A DNA stretch of 64,000 nt from Yamagishiella unicocca (Eukaryota; Chlorophyta; Chlorophyceae; Chlamydomonadales; Volvocaceae): assembly GCA_003116995.1 (NCBI GenBank), contig BDSL01000035.1, forward strand, positions 744,001 through 808,000, in the 5' to 3' direction. The notes under the pieces are model-generated. The model made no database searches. It was given only the letters and a program-made list of their open reading frames with translations, and had not been told where the DNA came from. Positions 46,101 to 57,780 of the stretch are shown here, one piece after another (within the stretch, counting starts at the first letter, position 1; each line of letters starts with the position of its first letter). The position numbers were made by a program, and so were the translations under genes.

Positions 46101-48571
46101 CGTCGATTACACTACAAAGCGCACTTTTACACTGCCAGCAGCCGCAGCACGCACACACGGAGTGCAGGATGTCCAACGCAATCCAATTGCCACATACAGC
46201 AAGTCTTTGCAAACACAACTACTACGACAATTTTCACACCCAACAAGCCGTAAGTAAGGGCCCCGTGCCAGCCTTACCGTGAGGGAGCTGAGTGATGAAA
46301 GGGAACCTGTGTACGACCAAAAAAGGGAAGATCCAGCTGCCTTATTATGGGAGGCTGAGGTATGCGGCTGAGCAGGGGACACAGGAACGTTCGCCTAAAC
46401 TACCATGCAGGGTAAACGCTTATGCAAGTAATCGCCTACCAGTTGTATCCAGCAGCAACTTTGAAGGTTGTAGGCATTGTAATCGAAACGGTTATCGCCG
46501 TGGGGTTCTTGGGGTCGAACAGCTCCGCGATTGGAGGTGGAGTCCCACCGTCTGCAATCGGAGTGCCTCCCACGATGAGTACCTGCGGGTGGGTAGGCAT
46601 GAGGCAGCCGTCAGGCATATGCGTTTGTGTTGATGAGCAGCTGGCTTTTTTATATGTTGAGGAGGTTCTCGTTCGCACTGAGATAAGCAAGTTTCAAACC
46701 CTTACGTCCAAACATACGGCCCAACCAGTACCTGGACCTTGCTCTACCTTGCTCTACCAATGAAGACACCAACAACCAGGCCAAGGCTGGTAGAGATTTT
46801 CCAGTAAATAGATCGGACTCACAAAAAGACAGCTGGTCCAGTACGCTTTAGCCAACGCCACCCACCTTGCCGTCATCCAAGCGGCACGGGGTTGCATACC
46901 ACCTGCAGGTCAGCAAGGTAAGTCCACGCGTCAGAAGCAGAGTGGGATTAGGTAAACGATCCGAGGTGTGTTGGTGGCAACCCTTGGCGTCCCTACAAAC
47001 CTGTCGTACTGCATCCTGGTGAGGAAGGAGATCGTATTGGTGGCATTGTCGTAGACCTGACGCACGGATGGGAGCGGCGGTTGTTATAATTATTTCATGT
47101 ATCCAACGGTGCGTGGTAACGATGACAAGTAGGGCTGCAAGGAAGACCCGTGTACGCGATGGACTGATGGACTGCTTGCGTGGGCTGCAGTTGGTGTTAA
47201 TACTAATGATCAAGGGACCACCTCGACTAATGCCGCCTGGGTGGTTGGTGCCACATTGTGACAGTTACTACTCCTACTACAGCCGCCTACCGAGATGACG
47301 GCGCGGCCGTCCTGGAGCACTTGGTTGGCGTAGAAGCCGCCAACCAGGATAGGTCGGCCATCGGCCAAGATTAGGGGGCCGTTGCAAAAATGCTCATAGC
47401 CCGGGTTGATGAGGGTAGTCTGCGGGGCGTATGGCAGGTGATGGTGTGCAAGTAGTGGTCATGTGGATGAGGCAGCAGGTAGGGCCGTGCGCGCGAGGAC
47501 AATGACCTACGTACGAGGACCGACATCATGCTTTCGGGCGAGGAGCGGGAAACCAGACACAACTGGCAGTTGTGAGTGCGTTTCCCAGCCGCGCACCTGC
47601 TGCTGCCTGCCCGCGCAACGTAATTCACTGCGTCTATGCTACCAATGTAAGGCAGCGGGAGCGCCATCTACCGTACTGAATAAATATACTAAATATTAAT
47701 GGAGCACGAGAGCCGCGCGCTGTGATGCCCTAAGGCTTGTGGCGCTGGCCACACAATTCGCACCTCCTGAGTGTCCAGGTCAACGGTCCCAGCTGTCAGG
47801 GCGTGGGTGGAGTTAACAGCCCTGAAGGAGAGGAGGTACTTGCGCGTCAGGGGCTGGTTCGCCATACCGACTGCAATGAGAGGTGCGCGGAAGGGCAGCA
47901 GCTGGTAGTAGCCGGCGGGAGGGGGAGGCGGTGGGCTGGGCGGAGGGGACGGGGGCTTGGGAGGGTTGGGTGGCGGCGGCCTGGGGGACGGCGGCCTGGG
48001 AGGAGGCGACGGCGGCTTGGGGGGCGGGGAGGGCGGCGGCGGCGGCCGAGGCGGCGGCGACGGTGGCCTAGGAGAGGGGGGACGCGGTGACGGTGGCTTG
48101 GGGCTAGGCGGCCTTGGCGGGCTTGGCGGACTGGGCGGGCTTGGCGGGCTGGGCGGCTCAGGGCTAGGCGGGCTGGGCGGGCTGGGCGGCTCAGGGCTGG
48201 GCGGCTCAGGGCTGAGCGGCTCAGGGCTGAGCGGTTCGGGGCTGCCTGGGGGGGCGCCAACCTCCAGCTCCAGGCGCCTTTCAGAGGCCTGTAGGCAGCG
48301 CAGATAGGGGGGCAGGTGGGCCGCTATGTGTGACCCTAGCTAGGGGCCACGTCGGCCTGAAGAGGCTTTAGACCCTGCGGACAAGACACACCGCCTGGAG
48401 ATGTTGCCCAGGACGTACCTTGCTGACGCCGGCCGTCACGTCCCCGAACTCGCGCGATGCGATCGCACTGGGTCGGCCAGTTGCGAGGTGCAGCAGGCAG
48501 CCGCACAGCAGCACCGATAGCAGGAAGGACGCCGCTGCGGCACCAGGCCGCAACGCGCGACAAGTTCGCAT
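43174..48571 (-). CDS. Secreted copper-radical oxidase (glyoxal/galactose oxidase type) with Pro-rich hinge, copy 1
   Basis: Eighteen exons of about 700 residues. From the 5' end: signal peptide (48571-48419; SFLLSVLLCGCLLHLATG); hinge exon (48288-47764) of SPEP and SPP repeats, as in volvocine wall proteins; about 47596-47525 (GWETHSQLPVVSGFP, donor unsure); 47419-47291; 47056-47001; 46902-46866; 46582-46440; 46306-46278; 45961-45868; 45671-45566; 45383-45286; 45086-45034; 44835-44795; 44511-44391; 44204-44116; 43960-43830; 43630-43522; 43290-43174. All phases agree except around exon 3. The copper-radical site is complete: Cys in HFCNGP and Tyr in RWYATP (the Tyr-Cys cofactor), Tyr-His in RMYHSA, His in THSINMNQR. 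Kelch-type blades include VLIVGG and VLYHGGGQ. The C-terminal domain ends FGYYMLFLVGDM. Such enzymes oxidise aldehydes or primary alcohols and release hydrogen peroxide; here probably in the extracellular matrix. Confidence 0.88.
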
Positions 48572-50484
48572 TGTTCCCAGGCCGATAAGATGCGCGGCGC
48601 AACGTCCCGATGAGGTGCTGACGTGACCGGGGGAAAGCAGGGAACGGACGGGCGATCGAGCGCAGCTCCGCTTCCTTTGAGCCTTTTGTTTCAGAACAGA
48701 TTGCTATATAGAAGAACAGGTACATAGATAATATGCCCAAACTATTGGTGGGCTTATATAGCGACTGCGGTAGGAATGATATGACCGCGTGTCGTGATCA
48801 ACTTATTGCAACCGACTGCTTTGATAGGACCGTTGGCGGTCTCGTCGAGGCTGGAAAACGAGGCCTACCCGACTTGCCGACTCGTCGGCTTGCCATGACT
48901 ATCGGCAAATCCATATGCACTGCTTGCAAGAATTTCCGTAAACATAAAATTGGAAAGGAAGTTTTGGGCTGTCCAATCCAGTGTAGCGGCGGAAACATTT
49001 GGATCCGCATTTCATCCCACCGCTTCGCAACAGGGCAAGCAGCCTCTCCAGCACTTGTCAGGTTCTTATGCGGTCGGCATAGGGCTTGCAGCTGGCACGC
49101 GGTTGTTTCGACTCCCGTAAGATCTACCCACCATCACTAGTCCGGTTGATCTGCTGCCGCCGGACTGGCGCCTGGTCCTGTCGCCATACCTTATTCAAGC
49201 ATACTTACCTGGCCCGTTTCTCGAGGTGGTCCCCATGGCCTCGGTTACACGGTCGGACTTCGCCTTGCACTTTGCGAGGACCTTCCGTGGTCGGCCCTTC
49301 GGGTGTCCGGCAGGGCTAAATTTTTGTTAGGCTGAGGATCCGCGCACTGCGCGACCTCGGCACCCAGTCGCAAAATAAGCTCTGTACCATGAACTTTAGA
49401 ACAGCCGGTCATGTGTCGTGTCCAGGACTTGCCCAGCAGCTTGAACTACCTGGCACACCGGTGCAGGTCTGGGCAGGTCTGGCTGTATCGACCCCGCGTG
49501 GCTACTGGATCCTGAATGACGAACAGGGTCGAAGGAAATCTTTCCCATGCCATTGCAGGGATGCTTGAAAGTCAACAGGACGTGCTGGACGCATCAGGAT
49601 GTACGGCCCACAGCCATGTTACAGATAACCTGTTGAATACGTATTACCGGCCGGTTGTGTTCGCCGCCCAAACACATTACCAAAAGCCAAAATAAGTGAA
49701 TCCCCAGTACTTGTGAGTCCAGCGGGAGATCATTGCATGCGCATTGCATGAGGGCACTACCCCCTGTCACTGCAGGTACCACACATCTTACAAACACCCT
49801 GATAGCATGCAGCAGCGCATTGCCCCGCCCGCCGTGTACGTCTTCCTTCAGAAGGGCCTGACAGGGCCTGTCGTTTCAAGGGGGTCCGGCAGCATCAATC
49901 TTCTTTATATTACAGCTGACAGTGCACGACTGTCCTTGCACCACAGGGTGGCAACAATTATGTAGGATTGGATCTAAAAATCAGTTGCAGCAAATCATCC
50001 CAATAAGGTATTAAACAAACAATAATCCTTACTCGGTCACCATTGTATGATAAAACTATGGAAGGTTTGAGTGCAATACGCGCACTGCTAACGATGAAAT
50101 CACGTCGAAATCGCTGTACCCCCCTTCCGCACCACTTGGTTGCATCCGCGTCCCTTTCCGGGATACGTAAATTCAAAGCATGAACAAAAAATAGGACATG
50201 TTCATCAAAAAAATATGTACCCTTGCACTACAGCTGATCAATAAAGTCCGCACCTAGCAACCTGCGAGTGCTGTGACTTTGCGCTCAACGCCTCAACCTA
50301 ATCAGATCCCCCAAGTCTCCGTAACATGTTTGAGTTCCTTAACGCGGTAGTAAACAATGCAGAGGGTCGAGACGAAGGGACGCACCTACGGAGCCAGGGG
50401 TAGGTCATGGTGCGGCCTATTTGCTTTTCCTCCCAAGGGAAACTGCACACTGCACCGAGCTTCTCCCCTACGTGGTTTCACCAG
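48572..50484. other. Spacer between oxidase copies 1 and 2
   Basis: This holds the promoter of copy 1 (right of 48571), a plus-strand ORF remnant (48733-49140), a second open stretch at about 49131-49330 (frame PVDLLPPDWRLVLSPYLIQA), and about 1.1 kb of A/T-richer sequence that forms the 3' flank of copy 2. In this unit the poly(A) site equivalent to 43011 reads TAACA. Confidence 0.5.
48733..49140 (+). pseudogene. Frameshifted remnant of the array's plus-strand ORF (unit 1)
   Basis: The first 90 or so residues (MPKLLVGLYSDCGRNDMTAC...) match the ORFs at 56021 and 63323. One T is missing in the run after ggcggaaaca (attt here, atttt in units 2 and 3), which shifts the frame so that the last third differs. 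No domain is recognised. It may never have been a gene. Confidence 0.25.
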
Positions 50485-53400
50485 CTAAGAACTGGTGACC
50501 CGGTCCATGCGCAACCAGCGGCCCTCGCTGTAGGTGTTGCCAGTGGACGTCATGTCTCCGACTAAGAAGAGCATGTAGTAACCGAAAGGGGCGACAGCGG
50601 GCTGGGAGGTGGGCGGCGCGCGAAGAATCGCGACACCGCCGCTAGCGGACACGACGGTCTACATGGGCGGGGGGCAGGCAGGCGGGGACCGCGCGGGTCG
50701 GCGTTACGCATTGATGCGGATGCGGATCGAACTACAGCTATAACCGTAGGTAGGGGCCAAGAATTGTGTACGCGAATGGGCGCAGGCAACACATCAGGAC
50801 ATACAGCCGTACCCCCAGCAGTGACGACTCACCAGGAAGATGACACGTTGGTTCATGTTGATCGAGTGCGTGACGGCGCAGGGTGCCACCAGAGACGCAC
50901 CGGTGATGTTGCCACCGTACGAGTAGCCCACCGAAAACGTCCTGCAGCAGTTAAAGTACGGCGAGTGTTTAGGAAGGTTGCCAACTAACATCCTACGTGA
51001 TGCAACCATCCTGCCTCGCGTTGCCGCCCCAGCCATCGATGTCATACAATGAATACCGATCCCTGCTGCAGCTATAGTGCCAAACGAAGTTCCCCGACCC
51101 CTGCTATAGCTATGATGGCCGACTATGGATCGATTCTCACATTCCGTGCTCGATGTCTGCTGGCGAGCTGGTGATGTTGGGCCGAATGACGGGCGGCGCT
51201 ATCTCGTTGGGCATGCCCATTTGCATCCGGTATTCGTTGTCGCCATCGGGGCTCCTGCTGATGCCATTGGGCTGCGCGCGCATAGCGGACGATTGGGGCG
51301 AGTGTGGCGTTGAGGCGCGAATTCGGGACAGATGGATCGACGGTGGTAGGCACACAATCGAGCGATGCAGTAGTGGGTGGAGTCCTGGTCGACCATACAT
51401 CCAGCTTGTTCCCGAGCACTCACCGTAGGCATGCCGCATGTGTCGCACCCAGCCACAAGCAGCCCTCCGGAAATGTCCAGGCACGCGGCGGAGTGGTACA
51501 TACGGATGATGCCTGCAGGCAGACGTACGACAGCAGGCGGCGGCGCGAATGCTTGGGTTTCACTGGGCAGCGACCAGAGACGGAGGGTTGTTGATGCATG
51601 GAGAGAGGCATGTAGACAGACGGATTCGGGCTCATTGCAATGCACAGCACGCTACGGGGGCGAACGGACCCTTTGTTTGGCGACCGGCATCATCTTACCG
51701 ACTGATGCTGTCTCCGAGTAGCGCTGGCCGAGGGGCGCCTCGGGATCATACATGAGGGCCGTGGCCGCAGGGCGGATGGAGAGGTAGCTCGTGCCCTTCT
51801 TCCAGCCAGCGATGCCGTACTGCAGTAGCAGCCAGACAAATCGCAAATGGTTTATTAGGTTATTGTATTTCTCCATGTGTCAATGTGGGATTAGGACGGC
51901 AGAACTGACAGCGTACTTGCGAAGGCTTGCAACGGTCAAGCTGGCATGGCCAGCAGTACGGCAACGGAAAATGGAGATAGCCAGCTGCGCCCTGGGGGAT
52001 GTACAGCGTTTACCGTAACATGTCACAAGCTGGGTGGATCCCAATGGCTGGATGGGTGCCAAGCGCGGCTGCCTAGTTCGCCGCGTCGCTGCTTGCGCTC
52101 ACCTGGCCGCCACCGTGGTACAAAACCTTGCCGTTGGGGAGGACTGCGATGATGACGTGGCACGTCAAGGGAGCGGCAATGTTGGATAAGCAAAGCAATC
52201 GAGCAGTGCAAGGAGGCGAGGTTGCCCATCGACGCTCGTTCGGTCTGGATGGAGCCCAATGTAAAAAATAGTAGTAACTGTTACACTGACAAGTACTACT
52301 GTGTACTGCGCCTAGGCGACCGATCCGAGCTGACTGCTCACCTGTCGCGTCGCCCATCACACGCCGGGAGTTGGCCATGCTCTCAATGATCCACCTGCGC
52401 ACGTGCGTCCGGGGGCGCCGTACTCGTGATTTGGGGTTTATTCGACGCCGCACTCAGCACTCGGCTAGGGAGGATACATACCGGTAGATGATGAGCTGTG
52501 CAGGGTATGCAATCGCTACTGGGTGTACATGGTCCAGGATTGGACTGCGTATGTACGCATGCAAGCACACGCATGATATGCTACGAGAGTCACCCGCCGC
52601 ACCCGCCGTTGCAGATGCCAGTCTCGCAATACCAGAAGTCCAGGCGGGCGCTGACAGAAGAGGCGCCGGTGTTGTAAATCGCGCCGTTGGGCTGGCACCA
52701 TTAAGCGTGCGGAAACGGACGGCGGGATTGCAAAAAAGGGTAAGGAAGGTAGAGCGATTGGGACGGATAGCCGAGAAAGTGACGGAGCCGTAACGCTCCA
52801 AGCCTCAAAACGCGACGGCGATGTAAACATTCATCGTCGCTTGCCATTATTGCGAACCGCGACGCACACGTACCGCGCCACCGAAAATCATCAAGGTAAA
52901 TGTGTTGTACTCTCCGGACGCGTCCGGCTTTAGCGCGTTGATGGCAATGGCCGACGTGCACTTGTACATGGTACGGAAGCTGCAGGACCGGGGGCGCGCG
53001 GGGGACAGGACTGCATCTCAGGTGCCATGCAACGGCATAGGGGAAGATGATTGCAAAACACGCACGTATGCATGGCTAATTTGTCAGTGACGCGATAGCC
53101 CACAACATGGACGGAAGCTTAACCCGTAGCGTCACGCGGGTGGCAGTACCGGCAACACGCATGTTATTAACTCACGGGAAAGCGGCGGGGAGCGGTGGCA
53201 GATCGGTAACGAGGTTCCAGTTCTTGTCCGTGATGCTGCCCGCTCGGTCACCCCACCACAGCACCTCGCCTGCAAGCGGAGCATGTTGGACACGTAGATG
53301 TAGGTAGGGAAGCATAAAGGCTAGCTAGTAAACAAGCGGCGCCAGTACGCGAATTAAGGGGCGCCTGAACGTGAAGGAACGTGAAGCAATTCCAGAAGCA

Positions 53401-55874
53401 ATGACAATCGTCGATTACACCACAAAGCGCACTCTTACACTGCCAGCAGCCGCAGCACGCACACATGGAGTGCAGGATGTCCAACGCAATCCAATGCCAC
53501 ATACAGCAAGTCTTCGTAAACACAATCACTACTACAATTATCACACCCAACAAGCCGTAAGTAAGGGCCCCGTGCCAGCCTTACCGTGAGGGAGCTGAGT
53601 GATGAAAGGGAACCTGCGTACGACCAAAGGGGGAGATCCAGCTGCCTTATTATGGGAGGCTGCGGTATGCTGCTGAGCAGGGGACACAGGAACGTTCGCC
53701 TAAACTATTATGCAGGGTAAACGCTTATGCAAGTAATCGCCTACCAGTTGTATCCAGCAGCAACTTTGAAGGTTGTAGGCATTGTAATCGAAACGGTTCT
53801 GGCCGAGGGGTTCTTGGGGTCGAACAGCTCCGCGATTGGCGGTGGAGTCCCGCCGTCTGCAATCGGAGTGCCTCCCACGATGAGTACCTGCGGGTGGGTA
53901 GGCATGAGGCAGCCGTCAGGCATATGCGTGTGTGTTGATGAGCAGCTAGCTTTTTTTTATGTTGAGGAGGTCCTCGTTCGCATTGAGACAAGCAAGTTTA
54001 AAATCCTTACGTCCAAACATACGGCCCAACCAGTACCTGGACCTTGCTCTACATTGCTCTACCAATGAAGACACCAACAACCAGGCCAAGGCTGGTAGGG
54101 ATCCAGTAAATAGATCGGACTCACAAAAAGACAGCTGGTCCAGTACGCTCTAGCCAACGCCACCCACCTTGCCGTCATCCAAGCGGCACGGGGTTGCATA
54201 CCACCTGCAGGTCAGCAAGGTACGTCCACGCGTCAGAAGCAGGGTGGAATTAGGTTAACGATCCGAGGTGTGTTGGTGGCAGCGCTTGGCGTCCCTACAT
54301 ACCTGTCGTACTGCATCCTGGTGAGGAAGGAGATCGTGTTGGTGGCATTGTCGTAGACCTGACGCACGGATGGGAGCGGCGGTTATTAGCATTATTGCAT
54401 GTATTTAACGGTGCGTGGTAACGATGACAAGTAGGGCTGCAAGGAAGACCCGTGTACGCGAGAAGGCTTCTGGCTGATGGACTGCTTGCGTGGCCTGCAC
54501 TTGGTGTAAATACGAATGATCAAGTAAGGACCACCTCGACTAATGCCGCCTGGGTGGTTGGTGCCACATTGTGGCAGTTACTACTCCTACTACAGCCGCC
54601 TACCGAGATGACGGCGCGGCCGTCCTGGAGCACTTGGTTGGCGTAGAAGCCGCCAACCAGGATAGGTCGGCCATCGGCCAAGATGAGGGGGCCGTTGCAA
54701 AAATGCTCATAGCCCGGGTTGATGAGGGTAGTCTGCGGGGCGTATGGCAGGTGATGGTGTGCAAGTAGTGGTCATGTGGATGCGGCAGCAGGTAGGGCCG
54801 TGCGCGCGAGGACAATGACCAACGTACGAGGACCGACATCATGCTTTCGGGCGAGGAGCGGGAAACCAGACACAACTGGCAGTTGTGAGTGCGTTTCCCA
54901 GCCGCGCACCTGCTGCTGCCTGCACGCGCAATGTAATTCACTGCGGCTATGCTGCCAAGTAAGGTAAGGCAGCGGGAGCGCTATCTATCGTACTGAATAA
55001 ATATACTGAAATACTAATGGAGCACGAGAGCCGCACGCTGCGATGCCCTAAGGCTTGTGGCGATGGCCACACAATTCGCACCTCCTGAGTGTCCAGGTCA
55101 ACGGTCCCAGCTGTCAGGGCGTGGGTGGAGTTGACAGCCCTGAAGGAGAGGAGGTACTTGCGCGTCAGGGGCTGGTTCGCCATACCGACTGCAATGAGAG
55201 GTGCGCGGAAGGGCAGCAGCTGGTAGTAGCCGGCGGGAGGGGGAGGCGGTGGGCTGGGCGGAGGGGACGGGGGCTTGGGAGGGTTGGGTGGCGGCGGCCT
55301 GGGGGACGGCGGCCTGGGAGGAGGCGACGGCGGCTTGGGGGGCGGGGAGGGCGGCGGCGGCGGCCGAGGCGGCGGCGACGGTGGCCTAGGAGAGGGGGGA
55401 CGCGGTGACGGTGGCTTGGGGCTAGGCGGCCTTGGCGGGCTTGGCGGACTGGGCGGGCTTGGCGGACTGGGCGGCTCAGGGCTAGGCGGGCTGGGCGGGC
55501 TGGGCGGCTCAGGGCTGAGCGGCTCAGGGCTGAGCGGTTCGGGGCTGCCTGGAGGGGCGCCAACCTCCAGCTCCAGGCGCCTTTCAGAGGCCTGTAGGCA
55601 GCGCAGATAGGGGGGCAGGCGGCCCGCTATGTGTGACCCTAGCTAGGGGCCACGTCGGCCTGAAGAGGCTTTAGATCCTGCGGACAAGACACACCGCCTG
55701 GAGATGTTGCCCAGGACGTACCTTGCTGACGCCCGCTGTCACGTCCCCGAACTCGCGCGATGCGATCGCACTGGGTCGGCCAGTTGCGAGGTGCAGCAGG
55801 CAGCCGCACAGCAGCACCGATAGCAGGAAGGACGCCGCTGCGGCACCAGGCCGCAACGCACGACAAGTTCGCAT
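50485..55874 (-). CDS. Secreted copper-radical oxidase with Pro-rich hinge, copy 2
   Basis: The exon set, splice sites and reading frames are those of the gene at 43174-48571. Signal peptide and hinge are at the right end, and the last exon ends in a TAG stop at 50485-50487. The Cys, Tyr, Tyr-His and His copper-site residues are all kept. Differences from copy 1: the hinge is five residues shorter (one SPEPP-type repeat fewer); DPKNPSARTV replaces DPKNPTAITV; and the acceptor of the FPFITQLPHG exon reads ACGCAG instead of ACACAG. I saw no stop or frameshift in the exons compared. The near identity to copy 3 over the whole unit indicates a recent duplication or gene conversion. Substrate and function are as for copy 1 and remain inferred. 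Confidence 0.87.
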
Positions 55875-57780
55875 TGTTTCCAGGCCGATAAGATGCGTGG
55901 CGCAACGTCCCGGTGAGGTGCTGACGTGACCGGGGGAAAGCAGGGAACGGACGGGCGATCGAGCGCAGCTCCGCTTCCTTTGAGTCTTTTGTTTCAGAAC
56001 AGATTGCTATTTACAAGAACATGTACATAGATAACATGCCAAAACTATTGGTGGGCTTATATAGCGACTGCGGTAGGAATGATATGACCGCGTGTCGTGA
56101 TCAACTTATTGCAACCGACTGCTTTGATAGGACCGTTGGCGGTCTCGTCGAGGCTGGAAAACGAGGCCTACCCGACTTGCCGACTCGTCGGCTTGCCATG
56201 ACTATCGGCAAATCCATATGCACTGCTTGCAAGAATTTCCGTAAACTTAAAATTGGAAAGGAGGTTTTGGGCTGTCCAATCCAGTGTAGCGGCGGAAACA
56301 TTTTGGATCCGCATTTCATCCCACCGCTTCGCAACAGGGCAAGCAGCCTCTCCAGCACTTGTCAGGTTCTTTATGCGGTCGGCATAGGGCTTGCAGCTGG
56401 CACGCGGTTGTTTCGACTCCCGTAAGATCTACCCACCATCACTAGTCCGGTTGATCTGCTGCCGCCGGACTGGCGCCTGGTCCTGTCGCCATACCTTATT
56501 CAAGCATACTTACCTGGCCCGTTTCTCGAGGTGGTCCCCATGGCCTCGGTTACACGGTCGGACTTCGCCTTGCACTTTGCGAGGACCTTCCGTGGTCGGC
56601 CCTTCGGGTGTCCGGCAGGGCTAAATTTTTGTTAGGCTGAGGATCCGCGCACTGCGCGACCTCGGCACCCAGTCGCAAAATAAGCTCTGTACCATGAACT
56701 TTAGAACAGCCGGTCATGTGTCGTGTCCAGGACTTGCCCAGCAGCTTGAACTACCTGGCACACCGGGGCAGGTCTGGCTGTATCGACCCCGCGTGGCTAC
56801 TGGATCCTGAATGACGAACAGGGTCGAAGGAAATCTTTCCCATGCCATTGCAGGGATGCTTGAAAGTCAACAGGACGTGCTGGACGCATCAGGATGTACG
56901 GCCCACAGCCATGTTACAGATAACCTGTTGAATACGTATTACCGGCCGGTTGTGTTCGCCGCCCAAACACATTACCAAAAGCCAAAATAAGTGAATCCCC
57001 AGTACTTGTGAGTCCAGCGGGAGATCATTGCATGCGCATTGCATGAGGGCACTACCCCCTGTCACTGCAGGTACCACACATCTTACAAACACCCTGATAG
57101 TATGCAGCAGCGCATTGCCCCGCCCGCCGTGTACGTCTTCCTTCAGAAGGGCCTGACAGGGCCTGTCGTTTCAAGGGGGTCCGGCAGCATCAATCTTCTT
57201 TATATTACAGCTGACAGTGCACGACTGTCCTTGCACCACAGGGTGGCAACAATTATGTAGGATTGGATCTAAAAATCAGTTGCAGCAAATCATCCCAATA
57301 AGGTATTAAACAAACAATAATCCTTACTCGGTCACCATTGTATGATAAAACTATGGAAGGTTTGAGTGCAATACGCGCACTGCTAACGATGAAATCATGT
57401 CGAAATCGCTGTACCCCCCTTCCGCACCACTTGGTTGCATCCGCGTCCCTTTCCGGGATACGTAAATTCAAAGCATGAACAAAAAAATAGGACATGTTCA
57501 TCAAAAAAATATGTACCCTTGCACTACAGCTGATCAATAAAGTCCGCACCTAGCAACCTGCGAGTGCTGTGACTTTGCGCTCAACGCCTCAACCTAATCA
57601 GATCCCCCAAGTCTCCGTAACATGTTTGAGTTCCTTAACGCGGTAGTAAACAATGCAGAGGGTCGAGACGAAGGGACGCACCTACGGAGCCAGGGGCAGG
57701 TCATGGTGCGGCCTATTTGCTTTTCCTCCCAAGGGAAACTGCACACTGCACCGAGCTTCTCCCCTACGTGGTTTCACCAG
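55875..57780. other. Spacer between oxidase copies 2 and 3
   Basis: Contents are as in the spacer at 48572-50484: the copy-2 promoter, the plus-strand ORF at 56021-56425, a further open stretch to 56637, then A/T-richer 3' flank of copy 3. It lacks a 12-base duplication (gcaggtctgg type, near 49470) present in the previous spacer. Confidence 0.5.
56021..56425 (+). CDS. Hypothetical 134-residue ORF in the array spacer (unit 2)
   Basis: This open frame (MYIDNMPKLLVGLYSDCGRN...) starts about 150 bases from the oxidase start codon and runs the other way. It has several Cys (CTACKNF, CPIQCSGG) but no domain that I recognise. After its TAA the same frame stays open for about 70 more codons. It is identical in unit 3 and frameshifted in unit 1. 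Because units 2 and 3 are recent duplicates, conservation says little about selection. It could be a gene fragment, part of an old mobile element, or chance. Confidence 0.2.
   Translation: MYIDNMPKLLVGLYSDCGRNDMTACRDQLIATDCFDRTVGGLVEAGKRGLPDLPTRRLAMTIGKSICTACKNFRKLKIGKEVLGCPIQCSGGNILDPHFIPPLRNRASSLSSTCQVLYAVGIGLAAGTRLFRLP

Noticed and set aside
47957..48307. Plus-strand Gly-rich ORF (GLGGLGG repeats), repeated at 55275 and 62577
   Set aside because: It is the complement of the SPP/SPEP hinge exon of the oxidase gene, which fits in phase with neighbouring exons and with family knowledge.
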